Shown here: in pieces, positions 16,974 through 26,602 of the stretch
Layout: every line of letters starts with the position of its first letter
Numbering within the stretch: position 1 is the first letter of the stretch
DNA from: CAZFDT01 sp964518335
Lineage (GTDB): Bacteria > Planctomycetota > Phycisphaerae > Phycisphaerales > Phycisphaeraceae
Reading direction: 5' to 3'
NCBI GenBank assembly: GCA_964518335.1
Contig: CAZFDT010000014.1
Location: forward strand, 1 to 64,000
Length of the DNA stretch: 64,000 nt
Program-made: the position numbers and the translations under genes
The notes under the pieces: model-generated
The model's database searches: none
Told to the model about the DNA's origin: nothing
What the model saw: only the letters and a program-made list of their open reading frames with translations

Positions 16974-18161
16974 ATGACACGCAGAATGCATCGAGCTGGT
17001 CACATGCGGCTGGCGCTTGCCCCGATCGCGGCCCTGGCCCTGGCGCTGACCGGGTGTGGGCGCGGCGAAGCACCATCCGCTGAGGCCAACGACGGGCCGC
17101 CCATGGCGCCCCCCGCCACAGTGCGACTGGCTCAAGCCACACAACAGGTCATGCAGACCCGCTGGGACGCGATTGGCCGGCTCGTCGAGCTTCGCCGCGC
17201 CGTCGTCGCCGCCGAGGTGTCGGGCAAGATCCTCAAGCTCGACGTGCAGGAGGGCGACCGCATCGCCGGCGGCAAGACCGTGCTCGCCGAAATCGACGGT
17301 GTATGGACCAGGATCGCCCTCGAGTCGGCCGACGCCACCATCAAGAGCGTGCAGGCGCGGCTCGATCAGACGCGGCGCGACGCCGAGTATCTGGAGGAGC
17401 TGTCGCGCAAAGGCTCGGCGAATATCAAGGAGCTGGGCGACGCGCGGGCGAAGGTGCAGTCGGAGCTGGCTGAGCTTGACGCTGCTGTGGCCGAGCGCCA
17501 TCGTCACGCCGAGCGGATGCAGCGTCTGGCGGTGACAGCGCCGTTCGACGGCGTGGTGGTGCGGAAGCTGACCGAGGTGGGCCAATGGGTCAACGAAGGC
17601 TCGCCGATCGTCGAGGTCATCACGGTGGGCCGGATCGACGCTTTGATCGACGTGCCGGAGCGGTTCATCACGCGGCTGAGCGTGGGCACGCGAATTCCAC
17701 TGAAGATCGAGCCGCTGGCGTTGGAGGTCGAGGGCGAGGTGGTGTCGATCATTCCGTCGGGCTCGAACGCGGCGCGGACGTTTCCGGTGAAGGTGCGGCT
17801 GGACGACCGTGACGGTCAGCTCAAGCCCGGGATGAGCGTGATCGCCTACGTGCCGATGGACGAGCCGCAGTCGTACCTGGCCGTGCCGCGCGACGCGGTG
17901 CAGTTCAAGCCGCAGGGCACGCTGGTGTGGGCGCTGGACAAAGGCGAAGGCCCGATGCCGACGGCGCGGATGGTGGGCGTGCAGGTGCTGTTCGCCCACG
18001 ACGAGTGGTTTGCGGTGGAAACGATAGATGATGCCGCGCTGGCCGAGGGCGCCTCGGTCGTGGTCGAGGGCGGCGAGCTGCTCTTCCCCGGCCGGATGCT
18101 GGTGATCGATCACGCTGCCGATCATGAGCGTGCCGCGGCTCGCGTTTCGGACATCCGATGA
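16974..18161 (+). CDS. RND efflux periplasmic adaptor (membrane fusion) lipoprotein
   Basis: The adaptor links the inner-membrane RND pump to an outer-membrane channel. The 395-aa protein has a signal peptide with lipobox ALTGC (Cys near residue 31), a biotinyl-lipoyl-like half (VSGKILKLDVQEGDRI), an alpha-hairpin (about 105-165), the second lipoyl half (AVTAPFDGVVVRKL) and beta-barrel and membrane-proximal domains. The start is taken as ATG 16974; ATG 16986 and 17004 would still leave a usable signal peptide. It overlaps the pump gene by 4 bases (ATGA). No TolC-like gene is present in the window. Regulation is by the divergent TetR. Confidence 0.92.
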   Translation: MTRRMHRAGHMRLALAPIAALALALTGCGRGEAPSAEANDGPPMAPPATVRLAQATQQVMQTRWDAIGRLVELRRAVVAAEVSGKILKLDVQEGDRIAGGKTVLAEIDGVWTRIALESADATIKSVQARLDQTRRDAEYLEELSRKGSANIKELGDARAKVQSELAELDAAVAERHRHAERMQRLAVTAPFDGVVVRKLTEVGQWVNEGSPIVEVITVGRIDALIDVPERFITRLSVGTRIPLKIEPLALEVEGEVVSIIPSGSNAARTFPVKVRLDDRDGQLKPGMSVIAYVPMDEPQSYLAVPRDAVQFKPQGTLVWALDKGEGPMPTARMVGVQVLFAHDEWFAVETIDDAALAEGASVVVEGGELLFPGRMLVIDHAADHERAAARVSDIR

Positions 18162-21100
18162 ACATCATCCGCTTTGCCATCGAGAACCCCGTCAAGGTGG
18201 CGGTCGGCGTGCTGCTGATCCTGCTGTTCGGCGCGATCGCGCTGATCAGCATCCCGATCCAGCTCACGCCCAACGTCGATACGCCGATCATCACCGTCAC
18301 CACCGAGTGGGAAGGCCGCAGCCCCGAGGAAGTGGAGCGCGAGATCATCGAGCGCCAGGAGGACGTGCTCAAGAACATTTCGGGCCTGCGGAAGATGACG
18401 GCGACGGCCTACGTTGGTCGCTCGGAGATTTCGCTGGAGTTCTACATCGGCACCCAGATCAAGAACGCGCGGCAGGAGGTGTCCGACAGCCTGCGCGAAG
18501 TGCCCAACTACCCCGACGAGGTCGATGAGCCGGTGGTCAAAGAAAGCGAATCCGGCGCCGGCAGCCCGGTGGCGTGGCTGATCCTCACGAGCCGAGATCC
18601 CAACTTCGATGTGCAGACACTGGGCGACGCGGCCGAAGACCGCATCAAGCCGTACCTCGAGCGCATCGTCGGCGTGAGCGAGGTGCGGGTGTACGGCGGA
18701 CGCAAGCGCGAGGTCCACATCGAGGTCGATCCCCGCGCCATGGCGCAGCGCGGCATCACGTTCAATCAGTTCCGCGACTCGTTGCAGATGGAGAACGTCA
18801 ACGTCAGTGGCGGCGACATGAAGGAAGGCCGCTACGACGTGCGTATTCGCACGGTGGGCCAGTACGAGGCGCTGGACCAGATTCGCGACACCATCCTGAC
18901 TTACGACCCCGAGGGTGGCCCGGTGCGCATCCGCGACATCGCCGAGGTGTCGTTGACGTATCAGAAGAAGCGTGCGTTCGTGCGGTCGAAGGGCCAACCC
19001 GGCCTGGCGATGCCGGTGTACCGTGAGACGGGCTCGAACGTGATCGCAGTCATGGCGGAGCTGCGCGACCGGCTGGACCACGTCAACCGCGAGATTCTGC
19101 CGAGCATCGCGTCGCAGCATCAGCGGACGTACGGGCTGGCCGAGGCGCCGTCGCTGCAACTGCAGCAGGTGTACGACGAGACGACCTACATCTACGACGC
19201 GCTGGCGCTGGTGCGCAGCAACCTGTTCATCGGTGGGACACTGGCGGTGCTCACACTGGTGGTGTTCCTGCGCAGCATCCGTCCGACGCTGGTGGTGGCG
19301 CTGACGATCCCGATCTCGGTGATCGGCACGTTCGTGGTGATGTTCGCGTTCGGGCGGAACATCAACGTGGTGTCGCTGGCGGGGCTGGCGTTCGCGGTGG
19401 GTATGGTCGTGGACAATGCGATCGTGGTGCTGGAGAACATCGACCGCCACCTGGGGATGGGCAAGAAGCCGCGTCAGGCGGCGCTGGACGCGACGCGCGA
19501 GGTGTGGGGGGCGATCCTGGCCTCGACGTTGACAACGCTGGCGGTGTTCGCGCCGATTCTGACCATCCAGGAGGAGGCCGGGCAGCTTTTCCGCGACATC
19601 ACGCTGGCCATCTGTGCTGCAGTGAGCTTGTCGCTGGTGGTGGCGGTGTCGGTGATCCCGTCGGCATCGGCGCGGTGGCTGCGTGGACATCGCCAGCCGC
19701 GGACGAAGCTGGTGCGGGCCGGACGCCAACTGTTCGGGCTCGCCCCGATGCTGGCGGCGGCGACCAACGGCTATGCGCGGCTGATCCACGCGCTGACGGC
19801 GCCGCGCTGGTGGGCAGTGGCGTCGCGCGGCGGGATCGTGGCGGGCTTCACGCTGCTGGCGGTGCTCGGTGCGATGCTTCTGATGCCGCCGACCGACTAT
19901 CTGCCTCGAGGCAACAAGAACCTGGTGTTCGGTTTCGTACTCACGCCGCCGGGCCTGCACGTGGAAACGCACGAGGACCTGGGCCGCCGCGCCGAGGCGG
20001 CGATTCGACCCTACTGGGAGGCGGGCGGTTACGACGACGTGCGGCAACTGCAGCCGTTGCTCCACCCCTTCACCCAGCAACCGCTGCGCAACACCCCGCC
20101 GCTGAGCAACTACTTCTTCGTCTCGTTCTTCGGCGGCGTCTTCAACGGGGCGATGAGCGCCGACAAGGAGAACGTCGCCCCCGTCGCCGACCTGCTTATG
20201 GCGGCGACCAACACCAGCCTGAGCATGGGCTTCGCCCAGCAGGCGGGGCTGTTCCAGTCGGGCCGCTCCGTCGGCCGCGGCATCGAGGTCGAGGTGATGG
20301 GCCTGGACCTGGTGCACGTGCTGTCGTCGGCCGACGCCCTGCGCGGGGCGCTGATCGAGAGCTACGGCCCGACCAACGTGCAGCCCTCGCCCGCCAACTT
20401 CGACAAGGCCGGCCGCGAGCTGCGAGTCAAAACCGACCTGGTCCGCGCCTCGCACCTGGGTGTCGATGTCGCTGCCCTCGGCGCTGGCATCCGCGCCCTG
20501 GTCGATGGCCTTTACGTCGGCGACTACCGCCTCGGCGGCGAGTCCATCGACATTCTCGCCGTACGCAAACCCAGCATCCCTCTCGCCCCCGACCAGATCG
20601 GCGACATGCCGCTGGCCTACCGCAAGGACGACGGCGCCCTCGGCGTCGTCCCGCTCTCGTCCATCGCCACCTTCACGCGCGAACAGGCCCCGCAAGAAAT
20701 CCGCCGCATCGACGAGCTGCGCACCGTCACGCTCGAAGTGTCGCCGCCCGATACGCTGCCTTTGGAAACCGTCACCCAGCAGATCGAGGACAAAGTCGCC
20801 GAGTTGCGCCAGACCGGCGTCCTTGCGCCCGATGTCGAGGTGCGCCTGGCTGGCTCGGCGAGCAAGCTACAGGAGGTCCGCGCCGCCATGCTCGGCCAGT
20901 GGCATGGATTCAATGCGCAATCAGTCGCCTCCTTTGGCCTATCACGCATCTTCCTCGCACTGCTGGTGACTTACCTGCTCATGGCCGCCCTCTTCGAAAG
21001 CTGGCTCTACCCGTTCGTCATCATGTTCGCCGTGCCGCTGGCCACCGTCGGCGGGTTCATCGGCCTGTCGTTCGTCCACGACGGATGGGGCATGGCCCAC

Positions 21101-21661
21101 TGGCCTCTCCTCGGCGAATACCTTTACAACCGCCTCGGACCCGAGGGCATCAAGCTCGTCAACCCCGCCCAGCAGCTCGACACCCTCACCATGCTCGGGT
21201 TCGTCATCCTCATCGGCATCGTCGTCAACAATGCCATTCTCCTCGTCCACCAGGCCCTCAACTTCATGCGCGGGCTCGGCGACGTCGAAGGCACTGAAGG
21301 CGTCATGCTCTCTCCTCGCGAGGCCATCCGCGAAAGCGTGCGCACGCGCCTGCGGCCCATCGCCATGACCACCCTCACCAGCGTTTGCGGCATGCTGCCC
21401 CTGGTCGTCATGCCCGGCTCGGGCAGCGAACTGTATCGAGGTCTGGGCAGCGTCGTCGTCGGCGGGCTGATGCTGTCGGCCGTGTTCACCCTCCTGGTCG
21501 TACCGATGCTGTTCAGCCTCACGCTCGATATCAAGGGGTGGGTCGCCGCCCGGATGGGCTTCGCACCCGTGGTCGAGCAACCCGTCACGGCGCCCGCCCC
21601 GCGGTCGCCTATGCCTGCCGCGCGTCAACCGCAACGGGAGCACGCTGGGGTGAGCGAGTGA
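18158..21661 (+). CDS. RND multidrug/organic efflux permease (AcrB-like)
   Basis: This proton-driven inner-membrane pump subunit is 1167 aa, about 120 longer than AcrB. It begins with the classic first membrane helix (NIIRFAIENPVKVAVGVLLI), has two large periplasmic loops and about twelve membrane spans. The TM4 proton-relay region reads AVGMVVDNAIVVLEN, with D-N rather than the D-D pair of AcrB; this variant is found in other HAE-1-like pumps. The corresponding C-terminal TM10-11 region (GIVVNNAILLVHQ) is intact. A roughly 60-residue Pro/Ala-rich tail ends the protein. Translation is coupled to the adaptor gene by an ATGA overlap. Confidence 0.94.
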   Translation: MNIIRFAIENPVKVAVGVLLILLFGAIALISIPIQLTPNVDTPIITVTTEWEGRSPEEVEREIIERQEDVLKNISGLRKMTATAYVGRSEISLEFYIGTQIKNARQEVSDSLREVPNYPDEVDEPVVKESESGAGSPVAWLILTSRDPNFDVQTLGDAAEDRIKPYLERIVGVSEVRVYGGRKREVHIEVDPRAMAQRGITFNQFRDSLQMENVNVSGGDMKEGRYDVRIRTVGQYEALDQIRDTILTYDPEGGPVRIRDIAEVSLTYQKKRAFVRSKGQPGLAMPVYRETGSNVIAVMAELRDRLDHVNREILPSIASQHQRTYGLAEAPSLQLQQVYDETTYIYDALALVRSNLFIGGTLAVLTLVVFLRSIRPTLVVALTIPISVIGTFVVMFAFGRNINVVSLAGLAFAVGMVVDNAIVVLENIDRHLGMGKKPRQAALDATREVWGAILASTLTTLAVFAPILTIQEEAGQLFRDITLAICAAVSLSLVVAVSVIPSASARWLRGHRQPRTKLVRAGRQLFGLAPMLAAATNGYARLIHALTAPRWWAVASRGGIVAGFTLLAVLGAMLLMPPTDYLPRGNKNLVFGFVLTPPGLHVETHEDLGRRAEAAIRPYWEAGGYDDVRQLQPLLHPFTQQPLRNTPPLSNYFFVSFFGGVFNGAMSADKENVAPVADLLMAATNTSLSMGFAQQAGLFQSGRSVGRGIEVEVMGLDLVHVLSSADALRGALIESYGPTNVQPSPANFDKAGRELRVKTDLVRASHLGVDVAALGAGIRALVDGLYVGDYRLGGESIDILAVRKPSIPLAPDQIGDMPLAYRKDDGALGVVPLSSIATFTREQAPQEIRRIDELRTVTLEVSPPDTLPLETVTQQIEDKVAELRQTGVLAPDVEVRLAGSASKLQEVRAAMLGQWHGFNAQSVASFGLSRIFLALLVTYLLMAALFESWLYPFVIMFAVPLATVGGFIGLSFVHDGWGMAHWPLLGEYLYNRLGPEGIKLVNPAQQLDTLTMLGFVILIGIVVNNAILLVHQALNFMRGLGDVEGTEGVMLSPREAIRESVRTRLRPIAMTTLTSVCGMLPLVVMPGSGSELYRGLGSVVVGGLMLSAVFTLLVVPMLFSLTLDIKGWVAARMGFAPVVEQPVTAPAPRSPMPAARQPQREHAGVSE

Positions 21662-21677
21662 TACGCTTCCCCTCGCC

Positions 21678-22856
21678 TCACGTCAGCCATCCCGTGGCGC
21701 GGGCGAGCAGGCGGCAGTAATCGACGAAGTGAGGCCAGGACACATCGGCGGGAATACCGTGGTCGCAGCCGGGGATGTAACCGCCGGCGTCGATGACAGG
21801 GCGCAGGCGGTCGATCTCCCGTTGGATCGCCGCGCCGCCCTGGGCCATGGCTCGCTTGTCCACACCGCCGCGATAGGCCATCTTCGTGCCCCAGGCGCGG
21901 CGATAGGCCGGCAGGTCGTTGCCCGCCGCCACCTCCTGCGGGCTGTTGCAGTTAAACCCGGCCTCGATCCACACCGGGATCAGCTCGCCCACGTGGCCGT
22001 CCGAGTCAATCTCGAACACCGGCACGCCCGCTTGCTGGCACTGATTCGACCACGCCCGCCAGCACGGCACCAGGAATTGCCGGCACATGTCCGGCCCGAT
22101 CATCGGCTTCTCCTTGTACGCCATGTCCTCGTTGATCGTCACCAGGTCCGGCACGTGATGCTCGAACACCCGCGCCAGCACGTCGCTGACGAACCGTTGC
22201 CAGAATTCGATCATCTCCTGCGCGAAATCCGGATCGTCCAGCAGCAGCATGCACAGGCTCTCGAACCCCAACCACTCGCGGAGCTGCCAGAACGGACCGG
22301 AGATGCTGATGCTTGAGACAGTCTGGCGGTCTCGGAGTCGGCGGCCACGCTCGGACAGATCAGCGGGGAAGCGGCCCGGAGTGTCAATCGCGTAGCGCGT
22401 CTTCATCTGCTCCCAATCGCCTCGGTTTTCGACCGGGCACTTGATCCACGAGCGGGTTACAAAGTCGATGGCCTCGCGCAAATACGTCACGTCAAACTCA
22501 TCGCTGATCTCACAAATATTGCCCTTCCAGTCCTGTACGATCAGCGTGCCTCGCCCGGGGGAACTTCCGGGCGAACTTCTGAGGGCATCCACTGCAGCGG
22601 GACGACGTTCGAGCACTTTTTCCTCGAACTGCGGGATCATCCGGAAATCCACGCCGATGCCCGTGCCCGGCGATGGGGACGCGGGTGCGATGCCCAGCAA
22701 TTGCCGGACGTAACCGTTGGCGTTGGACACATTCGCCGGCAGCCCCTGACGATGCCAGGCAGCGAGCGTGCTCTTGCGGGCGTGGCCCGGCGAAAAGGGC
22801 ACGCGGTCAGGCCTGTCGAAACAGAGCGTGGCGAGGAAGCGTTGACGGTCGTTCAT
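21678..22856 (-). CDS. Uroporphyrinogen decarboxylase-like family protein
   Basis: The 392-aa protein belongs to the URO-D/methyltransferase-like superfamily widespread in planctomycetes, not to the true heme enzyme HemE. Visible family features are NDRQRFLATLCFDRPDRVPF at the start, LIVQDWKGNICEISDEFDV, FSSL-type barrel strands, the NEDMAYKEKPMIGP region and GGYIPGCDHGIPADVSW near the end. The start is ATG 22856; the longer frame is low complexity. Between VLE and LIVQDW it has about 18 extra residues encoded by a short repeat (22557-22580) and flanking DNA. Substrates of these proteins are mostly unknown; corrinoid-dependent methyl transfer is one possibility. It stands alone. Confidence 0.85.
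   Translation of the reverse strand: MNDRQRFLATLCFDRPDRVPFSPGHARKSTLAAWHRQGLPANVSNANGYVRQLLGIAPASPSPGTGIGVDFRMIPQFEEKVLERRPAAVDALRSSPGSSPGRGTLIVQDWKGNICEISDEFDVTYLREAIDFVTRSWIKCPVENRGDWEQMKTRYAIDTPGRFPADLSERGRRLRDRQTVSSISISGPFWQLREWLGFESLCMLLLDDPDFAQEMIEFWQRFVSDVLARVFEHHVPDLVTINEDMAYKEKPMIGPDMCRQFLVPCWRAWSNQCQQAGVPVFEIDSDGHVGELIPVWIEAGFNCNSPQEVAAGNDLPAYRRAWGTKMAYRGGVDKRAMAQGGAAIQREIDRLRPVIDAGGYIPGCDHGIPADVSWPHFVDYCRLLARATGWLT
22557..22580. repeat. 12-bp tandem duplication inside URO-D-like gene
   Basis: GGGGGAACTTCC and GGGCGAACTTCT are imperfect tandem 12-mers. On the coding strand they encode an SSPGSSPG repeat within a loop that relatives appear to lack. Confidence 0.6.
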
Positions 22857-22942
22857 GCCCGCCAGTGTCCCGCGCCGGCAGTGCGCCGCCATGGACCGGC
22901 TGAATCCTGCATTGGACTTTCTGAACATTCCGCCCTGCTGCG

Positions 22943-24139
<1,197 letters not shown>

Positions 24140-24142
24140 GGC

Positions 24143-25204
24143 TCAACCTTCCTTCCACGTCAGCACGACCTTGCCGCTCTCGCCGCTGCGCATCGCGTCG
24201 AAGCCCTGCTGAAACTGCGCGTAGGGCAGGCGGTGCGTGATCACCGGGTCGAGCTGTAGCCCGCTCTGGAGCATGACCGTCATTTTGTACCACGTCTCGT
24301 ACATCTCGCGGCCGTAGATGCCCTTGATCGTGAGCATGTTGAACACGACGGTGTTCCAGTCAATGGCCATCGGCCGGGCAGGAATGCCGAGCATGGCGAT
24401 CTTGCCGCCGTGGCACATGTTGGCCAGCATGTCGGTGAAGGCCGCGTCGCTGCCGCTCATCTCCAGGCCCACGTCGAAGCCTTCACGCATGCCCAACTCC
24501 TGCTGCACGTCCGCCAGCTTCTGGGTGCGAACATCGACGACGCACGTAGCGCCGAGCTTGCGGGCCAACTGCAGCCGCCACGGGTTGATATCGCTCACCA
24601 CCACGTGCCGCGCCCCCGCGTGGCGCACCACCGCCGCGGCCATGCAGCCGATCGGCCCGGCGCCGGTGATCAGCACGTCCTCGCCCAGCACGTCGAACGA
24701 CAGTGCCGTATGCACCGCGTTGCCGAACGGGTCGAAAATCGCCTGCACATCTCGACCGATGCCCGACACGTGCGCGCCATCGACGCTGTCGTGCAGCCAC
24801 ACGTTGGTGACGGGCAGCGACAGGTACTGGGCGAACGCCCCGGGCCGATTGACGCCCACGCCCAGCGTGTCCTTGCACAGGTGTCTCCGTCCCGCCAGGC
24901 AGTTGCGGCAGCGACCGCACACCACGTGCCCCTCGCCGCTGACGATGTCGCCCACGCTCAGGTCGTGGACGTTCGACCCGATCGCCGCCACGCAACCGAC
25001 GAACTCATGACCCACGACCATCGGCACCGGAATCGTCTTCTGCGCCCAGGCGTCCCAGTTGTAGATGTGCAGGTCCGTGCCACAGATGCCCGTACGCAGC
25101 ACCTCGATCAGCACGTCGTTGATGCCGATCTGCGGGACGGGCACGTCCTCGAGCCACAGACCTTCGCAGCGTTCCTTCTTGACCAGCGCGGGCATGGTTT
25201 TCAT
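24143..25204 (-). CDS. tdh: L-threonine 3-dehydrogenase
   Basis: Tdh oxidises L-threonine to 2-amino-3-oxobutyrate with NAD+. The 353-aa zinc-dependent medium-chain dehydrogenase has the catalytic zinc site (GICGTDLHI and GHEFVG), the four-Cys structural zinc loop (CGRCRNCLAGRRHLC) and the Rossmann motif GAGPIGCMA. A typical Tdh GREMYETWYKM segment lies near the C-terminus. The ATG at 25204 starts the protein. It is the first gene of the tdh-kbl operon and diverges from a hypothetical gene with a 64-base spacer. Confidence 0.96.
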   Translation of the reverse strand: MKTMPALVKKERCEGLWLEDVPVPQIGINDVLIEVLRTGICGTDLHIYNWDAWAQKTIPVPMVVGHEFVGCVAAIGSNVHDLSVGDIVSGEGHVVCGRCRNCLAGRRHLCKDTLGVGVNRPGAFAQYLSLPVTNVWLHDSVDGAHVSGIGRDVQAIFDPFGNAVHTALSFDVLGEDVLITGAGPIGCMAAAVVRHAGARHVVVSDINPWRLQLARKLGATCVVDVRTQKLADVQQELGMREGFDVGLEMSGSDAAFTDMLANMCHGGKIAMLGIPARPMAIDWNTVVFNMLTIKGIYGREMYETWYKMTVMLQSGLQLDPVITHRLPYAQFQQGFDAMRSGESGKVVLTWKEG

Positions 25205-25253
25205 GGCGTGATCTTATCGCAAGCGCGAACGTGCCGACGGAGGCCCAATCCGC

Positions 25254-25259
25254 TACGCT
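25254..25259 (+). promoter_or_regulatory. -10-like hexamer for 25269 gene
   Basis: TACGCT lies 9 bases before the ATG at 25269. No clear -35 is seen. Transcription from here would give a nearly leaderless mRNA. Confidence 0.3.
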
Positions 25260-25268
25260 GGTCGCCCC

Positions 25269-26066
25269 ATGTTTGACGAGCCCCACGACGTACCCAGCGA
25301 GCGCCACGCCGACCCGGCGATGCGCGCCCGTGAGAAGGCCGACGAACTGCGCATGCACGCGGAGATCGCCGCGGCGATGGAAGGCGCTCGCAAGTTCGAC
25401 GCCCAACTCCGTACCGGCCTTGACTACGCCGCGGCCCGCGACGTGCAGGCGCGCTTCGCGCGGCTGGCGCGGGCCCGGTCGCCCGAGAGCCCCGTGCTGC
25501 CCGCCGGCGCTGTCGCTGACGCCGCCGCCATGCTCGATCTGCACGCCACGCTGGGCCTGGCGCTGCACGACTACCACGTGCATCGCCGGCCGGGCGAACT
25601 CATCGTCGTCCGCTGGCTGCAAGGCGCTCGCGTGGACGAGTTTTTTGACCGCTTCCAGGCCCACTTCGACGCCGCGCTCGCTGACGTGCGCGACGACGTG
25701 CGCCAGACCCACGGCTGGAAGCAGGATCCGGCCACGCAAGGCTATCTCGCTGCGCTCGACGCGGTGAGCCTGCGCATGGCCGACGTTTACCTGCGCGACG
25801 CGATCCGCAAGCTGGGCGTCGTCGTGCTGTCCACCGTGACCGCCGACGAGATCAACATCCGCTACCTCGCCGAGGACGTCATGGGCCTGTCCATCCCCGC
25901 CCTCACCGGCGTCAGCGCTCAGCCCGCCCTCGACGAGCCCACCGACGCCGACCTGGCCTGGTTCTTCAAACTCTTCGCCCTCCGCGGCATCCGCGACGGC
26001 GTCGAGCAGATGTGCTTCCTGGCCTACCTGCAGAAAACCGACGACAGCTTCGACGCCGGCGCCTGA
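25269..26066 (+). CDS. Conserved-looking hypothetical cytosolic protein
   Basis: I do not recognise this 265-aa protein. It has no signal peptide or membrane segment. The first 90 residues are charged and helical; the middle contains a DYHVHRRPGELIVVRW strand-like stretch, and the C-terminal half is helical and acidic (ADEINIRYLAEDVMG). Codon use matches its neighbours. It diverges from tdh, and the window offers no other functional context. It converges with the copper-storage gene. Confidence 0.65.
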   Translation: MFDEPHDVPSERHADPAMRAREKADELRMHAEIAAAMEGARKFDAQLRTGLDYAAARDVQARFARLARARSPESPVLPAGAVADAAAMLDLHATLGLALHDYHVHRRPGELIVVRWLQGARVDEFFDRFQAHFDAALADVRDDVRQTHGWKQDPATQGYLAALDAVSLRMADVYLRDAIRKLGVVVLSTVTADEINIRYLAEDVMGLSIPALTGVSAQPALDEPTDADLAWFFKLFALRGIRDGVEQMCFLAYLQKTDDSFDAGA

Positions 26067-26113
26067 CCGCCACGGTCGGAGTGTGATGCTGACTCTCATT
26101 TGCCGCAGCTTCA

Positions 26114-26446
26114 TTACGCCATCTCACGGCACGCCGCCGCGCATCGCCGACATGCTTCGGCGCAGTGCTGGCAATGCCGGGCCGCGTGGTGCTCGCACTC
26201 GGCGGCGCACGCTTCGCACGCTCGGGCGCAGGCGCGGCAGGTCGGCCCTGCTGTCGCCGAGTTCCGCCACATCAGCCGCACACACAGCACGCACAGATCC
26301 GCACAATCGCGGCACTTTCGGATGCACTCGACCATCTCGTGAACGTGGTCCTCGCCCAGGCATGCCGTCGCGCACTGCTCGCACGCCTGGGCGCACTCCT
26401 GACAGGCCTCCATACACTCCTGCTTCGCGGGCGCGGTCGCTTGCAT
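26114..26446 (-). CDS. Csp-like four-helix copper-storage protein
   Basis: The 110-aa protein has about 21 cysteines, mostly in CxxxC or CxxC spacing along predicted helices (ECMEACQECAQACEQC and similar). This matches the four-helix-bundle copper-binding family (DUF326) that includes the Csp proteins, which bind many Cu(I) ions inside the bundle. No signal peptide is present, so it is of the cytosolic (Csp3-like) type. I chose the ATG at 26446 because GGAAGG lies 8 bases upstream; ATG 26452 is only 2 bases from that site. TACAAT at 26485-26490 on the minus strand may be the -10. No copper-responsive regulator is adjacent. Confidence 0.9.
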   Translation of the reverse strand: MQATAPAKQECMEACQECAQACEQCATACLGEDHVHEMVECIRKCRDCADLCVLCVRLMWRNSATAGPTCRACARACEACAAECEHHAARHCQHCAEACRRCAAACREMA

Positions 26447-26602
26447 GATCATTACCTTCCAAAACTGGCGAAGCGCCCGAAGCGATTGTACCCCGCACGC
26501 TGGTGACGACCCACATTCCCGTGCCTCCTTCATCTCATTTTCACGTCGCCTTCATGCGAAGCCCCGCACGCACGGTGAGCGTCCCGACACGGGGTCGCCG
26601 AC

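Noticed and set aside
18122..20695. 857-codon minus-strand frame
   Set aside because: It is antisense to the RND pump; Arg/His/Gln-rich composition is typical of a GC-rich shadow frame.
21678..22856. True uroporphyrinogen decarboxylase HemE
   Set aside because: The sequence follows the divergent planctomycete URO-D-like group and no heme-biosynthesis genes are near; it lacks the HemE-type N-terminal pattern.
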